Assembly (NCBI GenBank): GCA_950295325.1 | Contig: OX485805.1 | Location: 26,151,501 to 26,215,500 of the forward strand | From: Polytrichum commune | Lineage: Eukaryota; Streptophyta; Polytrichopsida; Polytrichales; Polytrichaceae | Length of the DNA: 64,000 nucleotides | Reading direction: 5' to 3' | Shown: in pieces, positions 47,782 to 58,599 of the stretch | How the letters are laid out: each line of letters begins with the position of its first letter | Position numbering within the stretch: the stretch's first letter is position 1 | Program-made: the position numbers and the translations under genes | Notes under the pieces: model-generated | What the model was told of the DNA's origin: nothing | The model's database searches: none | Seen by the model: only the letters and a program-made list of their open reading frames with translations

Positions 47782-49372
47782 CAGTTTACAAACAAAATTG
47801 AGTACGTTGTACATAAACTCAACTTTGGCTCCCATTGTTAGCCAATTCAAATCAAAAAACAAAATGATCAAGTGATCAAGTGATCAAAGCAAGAGTCCAA
47901 GTAATCAATTGCATAAATGTGAAACCAAAAAGGAAGAAAGGTTTAGGGTTGTCTAAAACAAAAAATGTTGAAGTGGTTAGGGTTATATTACTCGTTTTTG
48001 TTCGCTAACGCTCTTCCAACATCGACATCTCTATATGCATTGCGTAGTCGAGAACGTCGTGAAATTTCTTGTGCAATGTGTAGCCTTGGTTCCATAGTAT
48101 GTGAGGTGCAATTTGTAGAATCGTTTGTAGCCGTATGCCTCCATTATCTCAAGATCAGAAGCATCAAACTTTGGTGCAACTTAGAAGTAACATTTCTACT
48201 CGCAAAGTTGCCACTTTAATGGGCATGAGCCAATCTTTTGTAGTGCATCTAAGGAAGGATGTAGGGGGCGAGATTGAGAGACAAAGAGGATGGCGTCCAA
48301 AGCTTCTTGTAGACTGAGAGAGAAGGCCTTGTGTCACTCTTGCAACTGAAGGTTGACTTGGAACTGCTTTGCAACAACAAAACAACTTCGATCTAAAACC
48401 CATAAATTGTTGTTTGACATCATTGTGAGGCGTGCTTTGAGAGAGGTTGGATTGGATGCACAAGTGTAAAAGAGGAAGCCATTTTTGAGTCGTAATCATG
48501 TTGTCGCACGCCTAAGGTTTGCTCAAAGGTATGAAAATTGGACCATTGATGATTGGAGACACGTGATTTTCAATGACAAGACAAAGATAAATAGGTCTAA
48601 CTCATGTAATGGGTCATGGTGTTGGATTGGAGATGGAGAACGCGTTGACATGTCCATCAAACCGTGAAGCATAGTGGTGGATCGGTGATGATTTGGGGAT
48701 GCATAACAACTTTTGGGCCGGGGGCATGGTACAGAATTGAAGGTAGGATGGATGGGCATTTGTACAAACTTATTTTAGAAAAAATCTTGTGGTCCACTAT
48801 ACAATATTACAATCTAGATTCAGGTAGGTTGGTCTTCCAACAGGATAATGATCCAAAGCACACAAGCAAGATCATGCAAGAACGGTTGGCATCACAACCA
48901 TTTCAACTTCTTCAATGGCATGCACAACGTCTGGATTTGGATCTCATTGAACACTTTTGGGCACTTCTCAAACAACGCTTGAACAAATTTACAACACCTC
49001 CAAGAGGTATCCAAGAATGTTGGGAGTGTGTGTGTTTAGTGAATCCTGATTCCAATGAGCATGATTGCATGCTACTTTATGAGAGCATGCCATGAAGAAT
49101 TGACGTTGTGTTGAAGAGTAGGGGTTAATGGACCAATTACTAAAAAAATTGTAGGCAACTTGAACAGAACCGAGTATTTGTGTATAGTTTCTCATTTGGC
49201 TTTGCAACATACTTTCTTACTATCAATGTAATGTGAATTTTTGCACACATGTGCACAAGTTTGTGCAGTATCATATCCAATTTTCAAATGTGAAAAAAAA
49301 AACTATGAACTGTTCATGGTTGCCTGTTGAAGGCGAGTTTCTTCAAAGTGTACTCAATTTTGTTCGTAACTG
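47782..49372 (+). mobile_element. Complete Tc1-type DNA transposon, 1,591 bp
   Basis: TA stands outside both ends (47,780-47,781 and 49,373-49,374). The termini start CAGTT, the Tc1 signature, and the inverted ends share AACAAAATTGAGTAC with further matches inward to AAACTC. Size and architecture are those of Tc1 elements, with one central transposase region on the plus strand. The ends are well kept but the coding region is broken, so it is non-autonomous now. Confidence 0.95.
48135..49095 (+). pseudogene. Tc1-type (DD34E) transposase, decayed
   Basis: The N-terminal part carries a helix-turn-helix region (QKHQTLVQLRSNISTRKVA) and RGWRPKLL, like Tc1 DNA-binding domains. The catalytic part shows the first D in HVIFNDKTKINRS, then VMIWGCI, then the second D in FQQDNDPKHTS, and the E in DLIEHFWALLKQRLN. 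There are 34 residues between the second D and the E, which is the DD34E spacing of Tc1, not the DD39D of the plant mariner-like elements. The frame is interrupted by stops near 48,316 and 48,469 and by at least one shift near 48,660, so no full protein can be made. The usual proline motif before the E is altered (RLDLDLIEH). Confidence 0.95.
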
Positions 49373-49374
49373 TA

Positions 49375-50029
49375 CTACTCAAAATTACACAATGCTATAA
49401 CCATTCAACGAGAATGCACTATTTTACCAAGAAAGGTCAGTTTGTTCTATAATGTCCGAACAACCTATGGAACTTTGGTTAGTAAAAATTGAACTCTCAA
49501 GTAAGACATTGTTATACTTTGTAACTCCGAATAGTAAGATGCAGTCATTGGGAGAATCGGTGTAGTTATCCATGTGTCTCAGGTGAATGTTATTTCTTAA
49601 TCAGGAATATAATCTGATACTAACTTAGGGTCTCAATGGAGGTGCATCTAAAACAATATCCACCCAAAGTGGTCTATTCCTTCTTTGTAAATATAGACGC
49701 AGAAGTTATATATACATGTGTACCCTAAAACCACGTGCCGGTCTATAGGGGTTAACTTCAATTAACGATGTCACCACCTCCCACCATTCTTTGTAGTGAA
49801 CGTATTTTTTCTCTCTATATTTGTAGTGAATGTAGTGAATATATTTCTTAATAAAGTACCTTGATTATGGTAAATAGTGTGCATGACTTTTTAGAGCCCC
49901 ATGGTGGAGAGAGGGAGAGAGTGTACCTCTCATTCGTCCAACATGAAAGCCTTGAAATAGTATGCATCTTGGAGGTTATTATTGTTGGTTTATTTGATAT
50001 CATATTTTAGCTTTCAAGAGTTTGACTTA
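49375..50029. other. No gene seen
   Basis: Positions 49,380-49,560 match, reversed, 41,660-41,850. The rest is unremarkable AT-rich sequence. Confidence 0.5.
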
Positions 50030-50495
50030 CACCGTCTATGGTATTTATTGTCATGTACAATATTTGTAAAGGGTCTAACCTAGACGCCTAAAGATCTCAA
50101 AGTGTCATGTCGGCTAATTGCCAATGTGATACTATTCATCAACATAAGTAACTTCTCTAGGTGAAAATGTATATACATTACGACATAGAGCATAGCACAT
50201 TGGGATACTTGAGATGATAGTTTTGCAGCATGTAAATGTGCACAAATGACACTTGCCATTACTATGCTCAATTTTATCTTCTCCTTGCGTACCAAAATGC
50301 AAAACTATAATCTCAAGTATCCCCATGTGCTACACTATATGTCATAATGTAAATAACTTTTCACTTAAGAAAGTTACTTATGTTGACGAATAGTATCATA
50401 TTGACAATTAGCATACATGACACTTTGAAACTCCGTGCATCTAGGTTAGGCCCTTCGCAAATAATGTATGTGACAATAACTACCTTAAATAGTGT
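50030..50495. mobile_element. Foldback MITE, arms of about 200 bp, CACTACAC-like end
   Basis: The left half is matched by the reverse complement of the right half (for example GATACTTGAGATGATAGTTT against AAACTATAATCTCAAGTATC). The right terminus, reversed, reads CACTACACTATTTAAGGTA, as at 10,401-10,424 and 29,443-29,466. Half-copies occur at 10,500-10,735 and 28,601-28,770. Confidence 0.82.
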
Positions 50496-51244
50496 AGTGC
50501 CATCAAAACTATGCGGTTGGTTTCTCCGTTTTCTTTTGGCATTTGTACCAATAGGTTAAGGGAGTTTGTGGTGGGAAATTTAAGATTTGGAGGAAGTTTT
50601 ATGTTTATATGTGTAAACACATACATACAATACCGTGGCATAGTGAGTCCATTGGTATTAATAATGGTCCTTTTACTTGTGTCCTGTAAGTAAGTATGGT
50701 GGTTTGGCATTGAAACATCATGTCACTACATCTCACTGTTCACATGATCATTAAATGCGTACATTAGGGTAATCCATAAAGCCCCTCAAAGAGGGATGAA
50801 ATCGTGGGGTATGATCCTTCTTTGAAGAAAGTTTCTATTGAGAGCTCCCTAGCTCATCGTGTTTCGGAGCCTATTTTGAAAGTTGGGTGCAAATTTTGGG
50901 ACTTCGTGAGTTCTTGTCCCACCTCTCAAACTTTGAGAGAAGTTTAGAATATAAAACATGGGATCCGTTATCATGAATCCAAGATCGGCCTATGCAAGGC
51001 TAGCTTGGCCCACCCATCCTAGTAGGACGAGCTAGAAAACTGGTTTTTAATCGTCTGACTCCACTCCTTGTGAATGATAGTTTAAGCAATAAGAAAACTT
51101 GGGTGACTTTGTGTTAATTCTCATAAACTCTTGGTTTGGGGTGTAACCTATGGTTTCATTCAACATACTTCACAAAGAGCTCTATTGTCCAATCGTATCA
51201 CTTAACCTTATTCCTCCTACCTAGGGGGTGAGCATCAGTGTCTG
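50496..51244. other. Upstream part of a composite repeat, no gene
   Basis: From about 50,820 it matches 13,200-13,940, including the AGCTTGGCCCACCC motif. No coding signal. Confidence 0.6.
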
Positions 51245-51415
51245 GGAAGATTTTGGGCATAATCGGTCAAAGTCCTCGTGTTTCCAAGTCCAACCGGGTA
51301 CATGTTGTGATGGTTTGGCTTTCCTTTATTAATTTGAGGTATATTATGTAGTTTCCCCTAGAATGGTTGGTAATTATCTTGAAGTCTTTCATTTGTAACT
51401 ATCATCAAGCTCTCC
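51245..51415 (+). repeat. CCGGTT-type interspersed repeat
   Basis: Plus-oriented copy with diverged central part (CAACCGGGTACATG), ending AAGCTCTCCATGGTCAT. Confidence 0.75.
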
Positions 51416-51609
51416 ATGGTCATTGATGTGCATTTGATTGAGGAAGGAATTTTTAGACCATTGTTGGTGTTGAAGGCCTTTCATCTAGAGAGAGGGGATT
51501 ATTGCATACGAGCACACCTCCCATTTATCCAAAATGAAAGTCATGAAATAATACGCAACTTGAAGGATTACATTTTTTTCGTTGCTTTGACATCAGAAAT
51601 CAATAACTA

Positions 51610-52218
51610 CACTAAATACGATATTTATTGTTCGATTATATTCAATGTTGTTACAACCCTACCTTGCTCAACGTTGATTTTCAATTCCATGACAATTAGT
51701 TATAAACATAAATGCACCGCTACCTTCCCTTTACCACCCCCCTTCATGTGACACATGGATTTCACTGGACTTGCGATTTCAGGTGTGCCACCCCACCAAC
51801 CTGCTCGATGATCTCTCGTCTGCCGAAATCGACGACATCTTTTCTCATATCCTTACTAACACCCTAAATTCAAACATATAACTTCCACATATTACCATAG
51901 TTGATATTTAGTGTTTGAGTTTACATTTAATGTTACTCACTTTCATAGGGTTATTGGCATTTAGTGTATGGACTTGCGATTTTAGGTGTGCCACCCCACC
52001 AACATGTTCAATGATCTCTCGTCTGCCGAAGTCGACGACATCTTTTTTTCATATCCTTACTAACACCCTAAATTCAACACATGTAACTTCCACATATTAC
52101 CATAGTTGATATTTAGTGTTTGAGTTTACATTTAATGTTAATTACTTTCACAGGGTTATTGACAATTAGTGTATGGGTTCGGATTTAGTGTATCGAACAC
52201 TAAATATTCTTTTTAGTG
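51610..52218. mobile_element. TA-flanked MITE with internal tandem duplication
   Basis: Left CACTAAATACGATATTTA, right TTCTTTTTAGTG, TA outside both. Inside, about 210 bp (from GGACTTGCGATTT at 51,769 to TTAGTGTATGG at 51,970) is repeated directly afterwards with few changes. Part of the duplicated unit (ACCCCACCAACATG...GACGACATC) is not found in the 28,321 copy, so it came from elsewhere. Confidence 0.85.
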
Positions 52219-52428
52219 TAGCGGTTGGCTCCATGAAGCCACACCAAATCGATGGAATTTGGCAAGGTGGTGGTGTCATAACTAGTCAGCCTATAACTTA
52301 GCAATGCTTTATATTTTCTGAAAGGGTTGCCATCCAAGGGCAAGATGCCTGACATTCATTCCAGGAATAGAGTCTTAGGTACTCACCCTTATTCCCAGCC
52401 AACCAAGGTTGGTGATGACTGTGCAAAT

Positions 52429-53304
52429 TAGGGCCGCTTTAATTTACACCTAGAGCCCGGGCCAATTCCCCTTGAGGCCAATTGCATGAAATTTCAGCCC
52501 CTTTTGGGTTGGAGGCCGGCCTCAACTACACCTTATAATAAGATTATCATGGGGGTCAATTTTCCCATATGTAAAGGTTTTAGGGCTAAGAAGTTAGGCC
52601 GATTCAATAAATCTAGCATAATCTAGCATAGAGCCGTTCCCTTATCACATAATACAATGAATATGGTTTGCTAAAAAAAAAAATGTTTTATTAAATATTT
52701 TCTTTCTTTTCTTTTCTTTATTGAAATTTGACATTGGCCCTGAGGGTGGGATAACATTACCCAACCCAAAGGTCTTAACTCCGGCGCGGAGTTCGATGCG
52801 GCTCCGGGGAGGTTCGGATGCCAGCTCCGGTGGGTTCGGGTGGGTTGGGGAAAAATTGCCCCCTATTTTTTTGATTGGGTGGGGCCTTACTTGATCTCAT
52901 AAGGGGCCTCCCAGAGTAATTTGGGGCCGTAGAACCCAAATTTAGCAAAAAAAAAACCAAAAAAAGTCATCAAGGGACCAAAACGGGGAGGGCCAGAAAA
53001 ATGGACCCACCGGAGCTGGCATCCGAACCTCCCTGGAGCCGCATCGGAGCCGCATCGAACTCCGCGCCGGAGTTAAGACCTTTGGGTTGGGTAATGTTAG
53101 GGCCGAGGGTGCACTTAATTCAATGAGCTCGGGCCATGTCATACCATGCATTTTTTGATTGAAGAATTCATATCACCAAATCGGTCCGGCGTTTAGGTGT
53201 AAAGGGGTTGGGGCCGATTTCAACCTTTTGGCCAATCACAAGTGAGGATTTCAAGCCTCGTACACAACGAATTGGCCCAACCTCTAGGTGTAAAGCGACC
53301 CTTA
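52429..53304. mobile_element. TAGGGCC-family element containing a GC-rich inverted repeat
   Basis: The left end TTAGGGCCGCTTTAATTTAC and the right end, reversed, TAAGGGTCGCTTTACACC are imperfect inverted termini, both followed by CACCTAGAG and GGGCCAATTC. No perfect target duplication. Confidence 0.7.
52752..53099. repeat. Long GC-rich inverted repeat
   Basis: Arms 52,752-52,834 and 53,006-53,099 are near-perfect reverse complements beginning TAACATTACCCAACCC. The right arm has an extra 11-bp repeat of its CGGAGCCGCAT motif. The arm itself contains the palindrome AACTCCGGCGCGGAGTT. A nested foldback with about 170 bp between the arms. Confidence 0.9.
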
Positions 53305-53306
53305 AT

Positions 53307-53495
53307 GGTCTGAGACGACCCTAAACTACCGGATGATGGTGGAGAGATACCCCAAATCTCAAGAAAAAGGTTGGCGGTTTGATTCCCAGCTATGAAATCT
53401 CCTCTTTACTTGACGGAAAACTTGCCAGGTGGTCAACTGCCTTCTATGCTTTAGCGTTGGCCTATCGACCTTTTGTCTCAAAATAGAAATAAAAA
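53307..53495 (+). mobile_element. tRNA-derived SINE
   Basis: 5' GGTCTGAGACGACCC, an A-box-like GATGATGGTGGAGAG, then a pol III B-box-like GGTTTGATTCCCAGC, then the family-specific TACTTGACGGAAAA...GCCAGGTGGTCAA and an A-rich end. Aligns throughout with the minus-strand copy at 55,075-55,245. Confidence 0.8.
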
Positions 53496-53617
53496 TTGAT
53501 TGTGCAAACTATTGCCCTATATATATGGGCCCTCAATGAACGGCCATGACACCGTTAAATCGTATGGAACCCCGGAACTCATTAGTGAGGCATGCTCGAA
53601 ACTGCCCAACTGTTGGT

Positions 53618-54178
53618 TTAGGGCCACTTCACACTATGGCCGTCCAAGTCAAGAGGCCATGGGATTGAATGGCCAAACTTTGTTGAGGGTCCAAAGACAT
53701 GGGCTGAAAATATATAGCCAGTACAATATAGGAATTGGAGCCTCCGGCCGGGCACAACATGAAGCCTCCACATGCCAAGCCCAAAGTCCAAACCTTTGGC
53801 CATGAACTCCCACGGCCTCTTGACTTGGACGGCCATAATGTGAAGCCTCCAAAGGCCAAGCCCAAAGTCCAACCCAAAAGGATCATCCCACTTTATTCCT
53901 TGCCCAAAACAACCCCAAGATCTTGTCAATGGTGGGTTTCTTTTTATGAAAAAACAGTGACAGCCTCTCAACCGTAGTGGGTTTCCATTCCCATCCGACC
54001 CAAACTTCCTTTGAGAGTCCATCACCTTCGTAAAAAAGTAAGCATTTTAAATTGCGACGGCCTTTGAACTTTGGCCTTAGCGTGAAGGGTCGAGAGACCG
54101 AATTCTTGGTTCCTTGCAACATGATTGGTGGAAATCAATGGCCTCTCAACCTTCAGCCATAGTGTGAAGCGGCCCTTA
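53618..54178. mobile_element. TAGGGCC-family MITE
   Basis: The left end TTAGGGCCACTTCACACTAT and the right end, reversed, TAAGGGCCGCTTCACACTAT are inverted repeats of about 23 bp. The body has repeated GCCAAGCCCAAAGTCCAA units in direct and inverted orientation, which give rise to spurious repeat-like ORFs on both strands. Confidence 0.85.
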
Positions 54179-55074
54179 GTTCAATGTAACAAACTATTCA
54201 TTTTGTAAGGCGTTCCCAACATAAAAAGGGCCTTATGCCCATGTTGTTTATTCCCATCCCCACAATTCAACCCCTTGTACCCTCAAAGGACCAAGGGGCT
54301 CAATGTACGTCCTACTATGAACATAACATTTACAAGCCTTGCCAAGTCTTTAAATCATATTGGTTTTGTATGTACTAGTCCCAAACTTCATTGAGTACAT
54401 CAACTTATGTCAAGGAAAAACATTGTTATATTCATAAGTGACAACAATGATCAAAATATTGAGTAAGTATTTGCATCCAAGGGCACCCATGCACAACCTA
54501 TGCTCTATATTTGAACCCAAATTCTTAAAAACATTAAGGTATTCAACCAATATGAAAAGCGCACTTGAAGAAAAGAGTTAGTTGCATATAGGGTTATTCT
54601 TTACACAATTAGCTTAAAATGAGAGCATGTACTTCATATGTGTATTTTGGTGCATGAAGAGAACCTCTTGGAAGCTTAGGGGTTAACCCCTAAAGGACCA
54701 AACGACTTAATGTACAACCATATAGTACACAATTTCTACAAGCCACACCACATTGACTATCATACTTTATATGTTATTGGATTTTAAAATTTGTTTTCAT
54801 ATATAATCTACATCAAGGAGAAAATAATAATAATATAGTCGCACGTGAATATGATTCCTCTAAAATGATTAACATCTTGCTTGAAGTCTTGAACTTGAAC
54901 CGGTTACTTCTCAAACTCAACCGGCTCATCTGTAACTAGCGGTCGGCTCTCCTTGTTCATATGTTGGAATGGAATAACCACAAACTTATGGGGGTAGATC
55001 TACATTTAACCCTCGGTAAGACCAACATGGCCTTTCTTCTTCCCTCCCAATTTGGTTGCGTGTATTTTATTTTA
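54179..55074. other. No gene; partial CCGGTT repeat at 54,870-54,960
   Basis: The CCGGTT fragment (TTGAACCGGTTACTTCTC...AACCGGCTCATC) is plus-oriented and lacks its left half. The remainder shows no coding signal. Confidence 0.6.
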
Positions 55075-55245
55075 TTTTTAAATTTTTTTTGGGGGGGGCA
55101 CATGAGGTGATTGGCCACCTGGCTAATTTTCCGTCAAGTAGAGAGACAGTTTCACGGTTAGGAATCGAACTGCCAACCACACCGTTCAGTTTGGGTACCT
55201 CTCCACTATCATCTGGTAGTTTAAGGGTCATCTCGGACCACAATG
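55075..55245 (-). mobile_element. tRNA-derived SINE
   Basis: Read on the minus strand: GGTCCGAGATGACCC, GATGATAGTGGAGAGG, B-box-like CAGTTCGATTCCTAACC, CTCTACTTGACGGAAAATTA, GCCAGGTGGCCAA and a tail of C and A runs. Same family as 53,307-53,495. Confidence 0.82.
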
Positions 55246-56164
55246 TGATTGCAAATCGAAAGTAGAGTGGAAAGCACATTTTTTTCTCTTTGGGTGAGTT
55301 TGTTGCGACTTTTGTTTCGAACAACTTTGAGCCATAAAAGAGTGCCTCTCTAGATGTCTTTCTCTTTGGGGTTTATGACCCTATTGGCCAAACCCCTACC
55401 TTCTCTTGTCAACAACTTGTGATCAAATATTGTCACAAATGATTGAAATCTGGATGAAAGATCGCTTGGTAAGTGACAAGAACTGCAACACTGTATATCT
55501 ATAATCCCTTCAAAAAATACAAAGGAATAGCAAATAATATGGGGTTATCATTTAGTGTTGGTGACTCTATGCCATGGTTTACAAGTAGAATTGGTGACAT
55601 TAAATATCATAAACATAATATTTGTGAAAACGTCACATTCAAATGTGACATTTTATTATTCAAATGGTGACTCAATGTCTAGTCTTGTGGAATGCACTTG
55701 TAGTTTGGGAAAAAATTGTAGTTGACAAAAACCGCTTTCAAAGACCAATTCAAACTGACTTTCCTTACATTCAAGAAAACGACATATACGACTTTTTACG
55801 TGTCATGTGATGTTTTCACGAATACCGTGTTCATATTTAGTGTAGATTTCAATCTTTGGTGGGTAATGGTATTGAAAATGCTTGTAACATCATCCAAGGT
55901 TAAAGAGGTGACACCATGGATATTGCCATGTGATACATGCAAATATCAAGTGGGCACCAATAATGGTAGTGAAGGGTGTGATACAATCAACTAGTCGGAT
56001 ATTTGACATGCACACACATATCCTATTTCAACACCATGTTGAACTTAGATACCCTCACAACTTGTAATGTTCTTTTAACCAATGTTTTGCATGCACCTAC
56101 AATAAACCTCGGTATCATTCAAGATACACACACGTGCATTCATTATCCGACTCAACTGGTATCA
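55246..56164. other. No gene seen
   Basis: Part of 55,405-55,620 resembles the 4.55-kb repeat around 4,550-4,770 (TGTCAACAACTTGTGAT, GTGACAATAATTGCAACACTG type motifs) in diverged form. Short ORFs are unsupported. Confidence 0.5.
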
Positions 56165-56172
56165 CAAAACTC

Positions 56173-56974
56173 CTCGGGGAGGTGACTATCGGAATTTTAG
56201 AAACCACGTGAGATAAAAAAAAATCAATTTGATTCGTTGCAGGTAAAAAATATAATTTCATTAGATCTATGTTAGCATTGGAAATATGTCCCCTGCATGA
56301 TTATATGTAAAACAGGGTGGTGAATAATTCCTTCATTTTAGTAATTAATAGGAAAAAATGAGGTTATAGATATTGGATGCCCCTAAAAGCGTGTAGTAGG
56401 ATTAATTGAATAATTTTGGCTTTTGTATTTAGTTTTCTTGTATTTGAATGTAATTTTTTTTTGGGAGTAGGTAGTTGTGCAAAATTCTATGTCTTGTCAC
56501 AACTGATTGTAATTCTTGTTTTGTTCTATATGTGTTTACAACTTGTTTATGTTAGCTTGTATATTTTGTTATCTCCATGTTTATTGGTAGTTCTATAACT
56601 AGTACCCAAATGATGTTGGTTGTGTTTTGAATGGTACTTTGAATGGTTTAGGATTGGTATAACTAATTGAAACCAATTGAATGACAAGATGGATGGTATG
56701 AAATGTTTGTTACTCACATAGTTGATTTTACAATGCTATAGTATTTTGTCCACTATTTGGTACTTGTACGATTTATATATATATAAATATGATGCCAAAA
56801 ATTAGCCTCTCTATATAATTACAAATAAATATGAGGTGCTAAAAATAAATCAAAGTAGCTTTATATCTACAAATAGGGCAAGAAAAAATATTGAGAGGTG
56901 CATAAATATCCCCCCAATAAATACCCCATTATCGCACATGGTTCCAAAACGTAAGGGAGTGTGATCGCCCCGAG
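56173..56974. mobile_element. CTCGGGG-family element, long form, perfect 8-bp target duplication
   Basis: Ends CTCGGGGAGGTGACT and, reversed, CTCGGGGCGATCACACT. CAAAACTC is repeated exactly at 56,165-56,172 and 56,975-56,982. 802 bp, no transposase. The right part (ATCCCCCCAATAAATACCCC) matches the 286-bp relative at 47,144. Confidence 0.9.
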
Positions 56975-57254
56975 CAAAACTCATATCACAAAACTTATAA
57001 ATCTATTTATTTCTCCGTAGCAATTATAGTAGAAAAAATTAGTTGTATTTTGTTGTTGTGGTTAAAAATTGTCTAAAATAGTGTGGAATGTTGATGAATT
57101 AGTGTGGGATAACCTAGTTGCACATATCAATGTCGTTCTCTTTTGTAAAGACGCATGGCGAATTTCCCTTTGCAATATGAGGTACACATACTTTGCGTAA
57201 TGCACCTACGTATTTTGGAGTGCAATACTATTTGGACAAGGCGTTACGTGATTC

Positions 57255-57839
57255 TAAGGGGTTGTTTACACCATGGACCATGAAGTCGTCCCAAGGCCCT
57301 GTAAAATTTGTGATTGGTTGTTGAATTCGTCCCGGGACCACTTTGGTTTACACGAAGGAAAAAATCTAAGAGTGACCACAGAGTTCAAGGTCCCCAAAGG
57401 ACATATTTGAAGGCCTACATCATCCACTAACATGGTTCAATGGATTTTGCGGTGGGAGACGCAAAAGAGGTGCTCTAGTAGAATAAGGCAAGGGCCCATG
57501 GCAAAGAAATGTTGTTATAATAAACTTTTAATGAAATTATTTTTGCGGAAGAGAAGATGAAGACAAGAGAAGACAAAAGAATGGTCAAACTTGATTTTGT
57601 AAATTTTTCATCAAAATTACTCTTTTTGGGCATATATTAAAAAACTCAACACATTTACTTTTTGGTGCATGGTCATTCCTCTTGGTCCACATTCGGTTTA
57701 CACCTAGTGAGGGGCCCAAAGGCTTCGTAATTGATTTTTGAAGAAATCAAACCATGGAAGTTGGACCATCAAGTCAGTCCATGGAAAAGGCCATCTTCCA
57801 TGGTTTGACTTCATGGTCCATGGTGTAAACCAGCCCTAA
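57255..57839. mobile_element. TAAGGG-family MITE
   Basis: Inverted ends TAAGGGGTTGTTTACACC and TTAGGGCTGGTTTACACC, both continuing ATGGACCATGAAGTC. Inside, GGTTTACAC and CCATGG-type motifs recur. No clear target duplication. Confidence 0.85.
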
Positions 57840-57964
57840 GCAATCAAAAGCATTGAAATCTGTCCTTAGACCTTTATCTCTGGTAATGGATTTGGGGAAG
57901 TGCATTATGGGGAACATGGACACCTATGTGAGGTGATATTGGATACTGCCTTACATGGTGTCCT

Positions 57965-58221
57965 TAGGGTGAGTTTCCATGTATGATGCTCGCCCATTGG
58001 ACATTGGTGAGAATAAAGACAATTGTAGTAGAAATATGGTGGGCGCATGGAAGTCTAGGAGCCCATGATCTAGTATTCAAGTAAGCAACCTCCACATTGA
58101 AGTCAACAACCAAATCATGGTTGGTTGGTTGCTCGCTTTTGTTATATTCATAAGAACACATCAGAACCCACTATTATCTAGAATCTAGTGGATGGACGGC
58201 ATACATGAAAACTCACCCTTA
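57965..58221. mobile_element. MITE with TAGGGTGAGTTTCCATGTA ends
   Basis: The left TAGGGTGAGTTTCCATGTAT is matched by the reversed right TAAGGGTGAGTTTTCATGTA. The inner end sequence CCACTAGATTCT is shared with the 43,307 element. No clear target duplication. Confidence 0.75.
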
Positions 58222-58599
58222 TTCCCCATAATGCACTCCCCCCCCCACATCCACTACCTATTACATTACCCACTTGTACATGAAAAATAAAATAGATACC
58301 CAACATTACTCTTGACTAGAGCCCATGTAAAGTAGCATCACCTCAACCAAGAAGTTAAGATATTTGACATACATGTGATAATTGTACGAAGTGGGAAAAA
58401 AATTCTCAAGCAAGAAAAAAGAGACAAGGTGTACTATAATTTATTTATTCTAATATTAAAATAAATACAAAATTTTAGAATGAAAAGTGAGATTGTCACC
58501 CAGAATCAATAGGAAAGCTTGATGTTCACATGGTGAACATTCTCATAGTCAATATGTACTTATTATACAAGATTTCAGGTGTTCATTTTAGCACCCTCG

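Noticed and set aside
14135-52218. Classical CACTA transposon assignment for the CACTAAATA MITEs
   Set aside because: The flanks show only TA on each side and no matching 3-bp target duplication.
53330-53400. tRNA gene
   Set aside because: B-box-like sequence is present, but no cloverleaf could be drawn and the same sequence recurs as a SINE.
53618-54122. Overlapping ORFs of 80-135 codons with repeated GLDFGLGxWRLH-type units
   Set aside because: They are readings of inverted and direct repeats inside a MITE, open on several frames at once.
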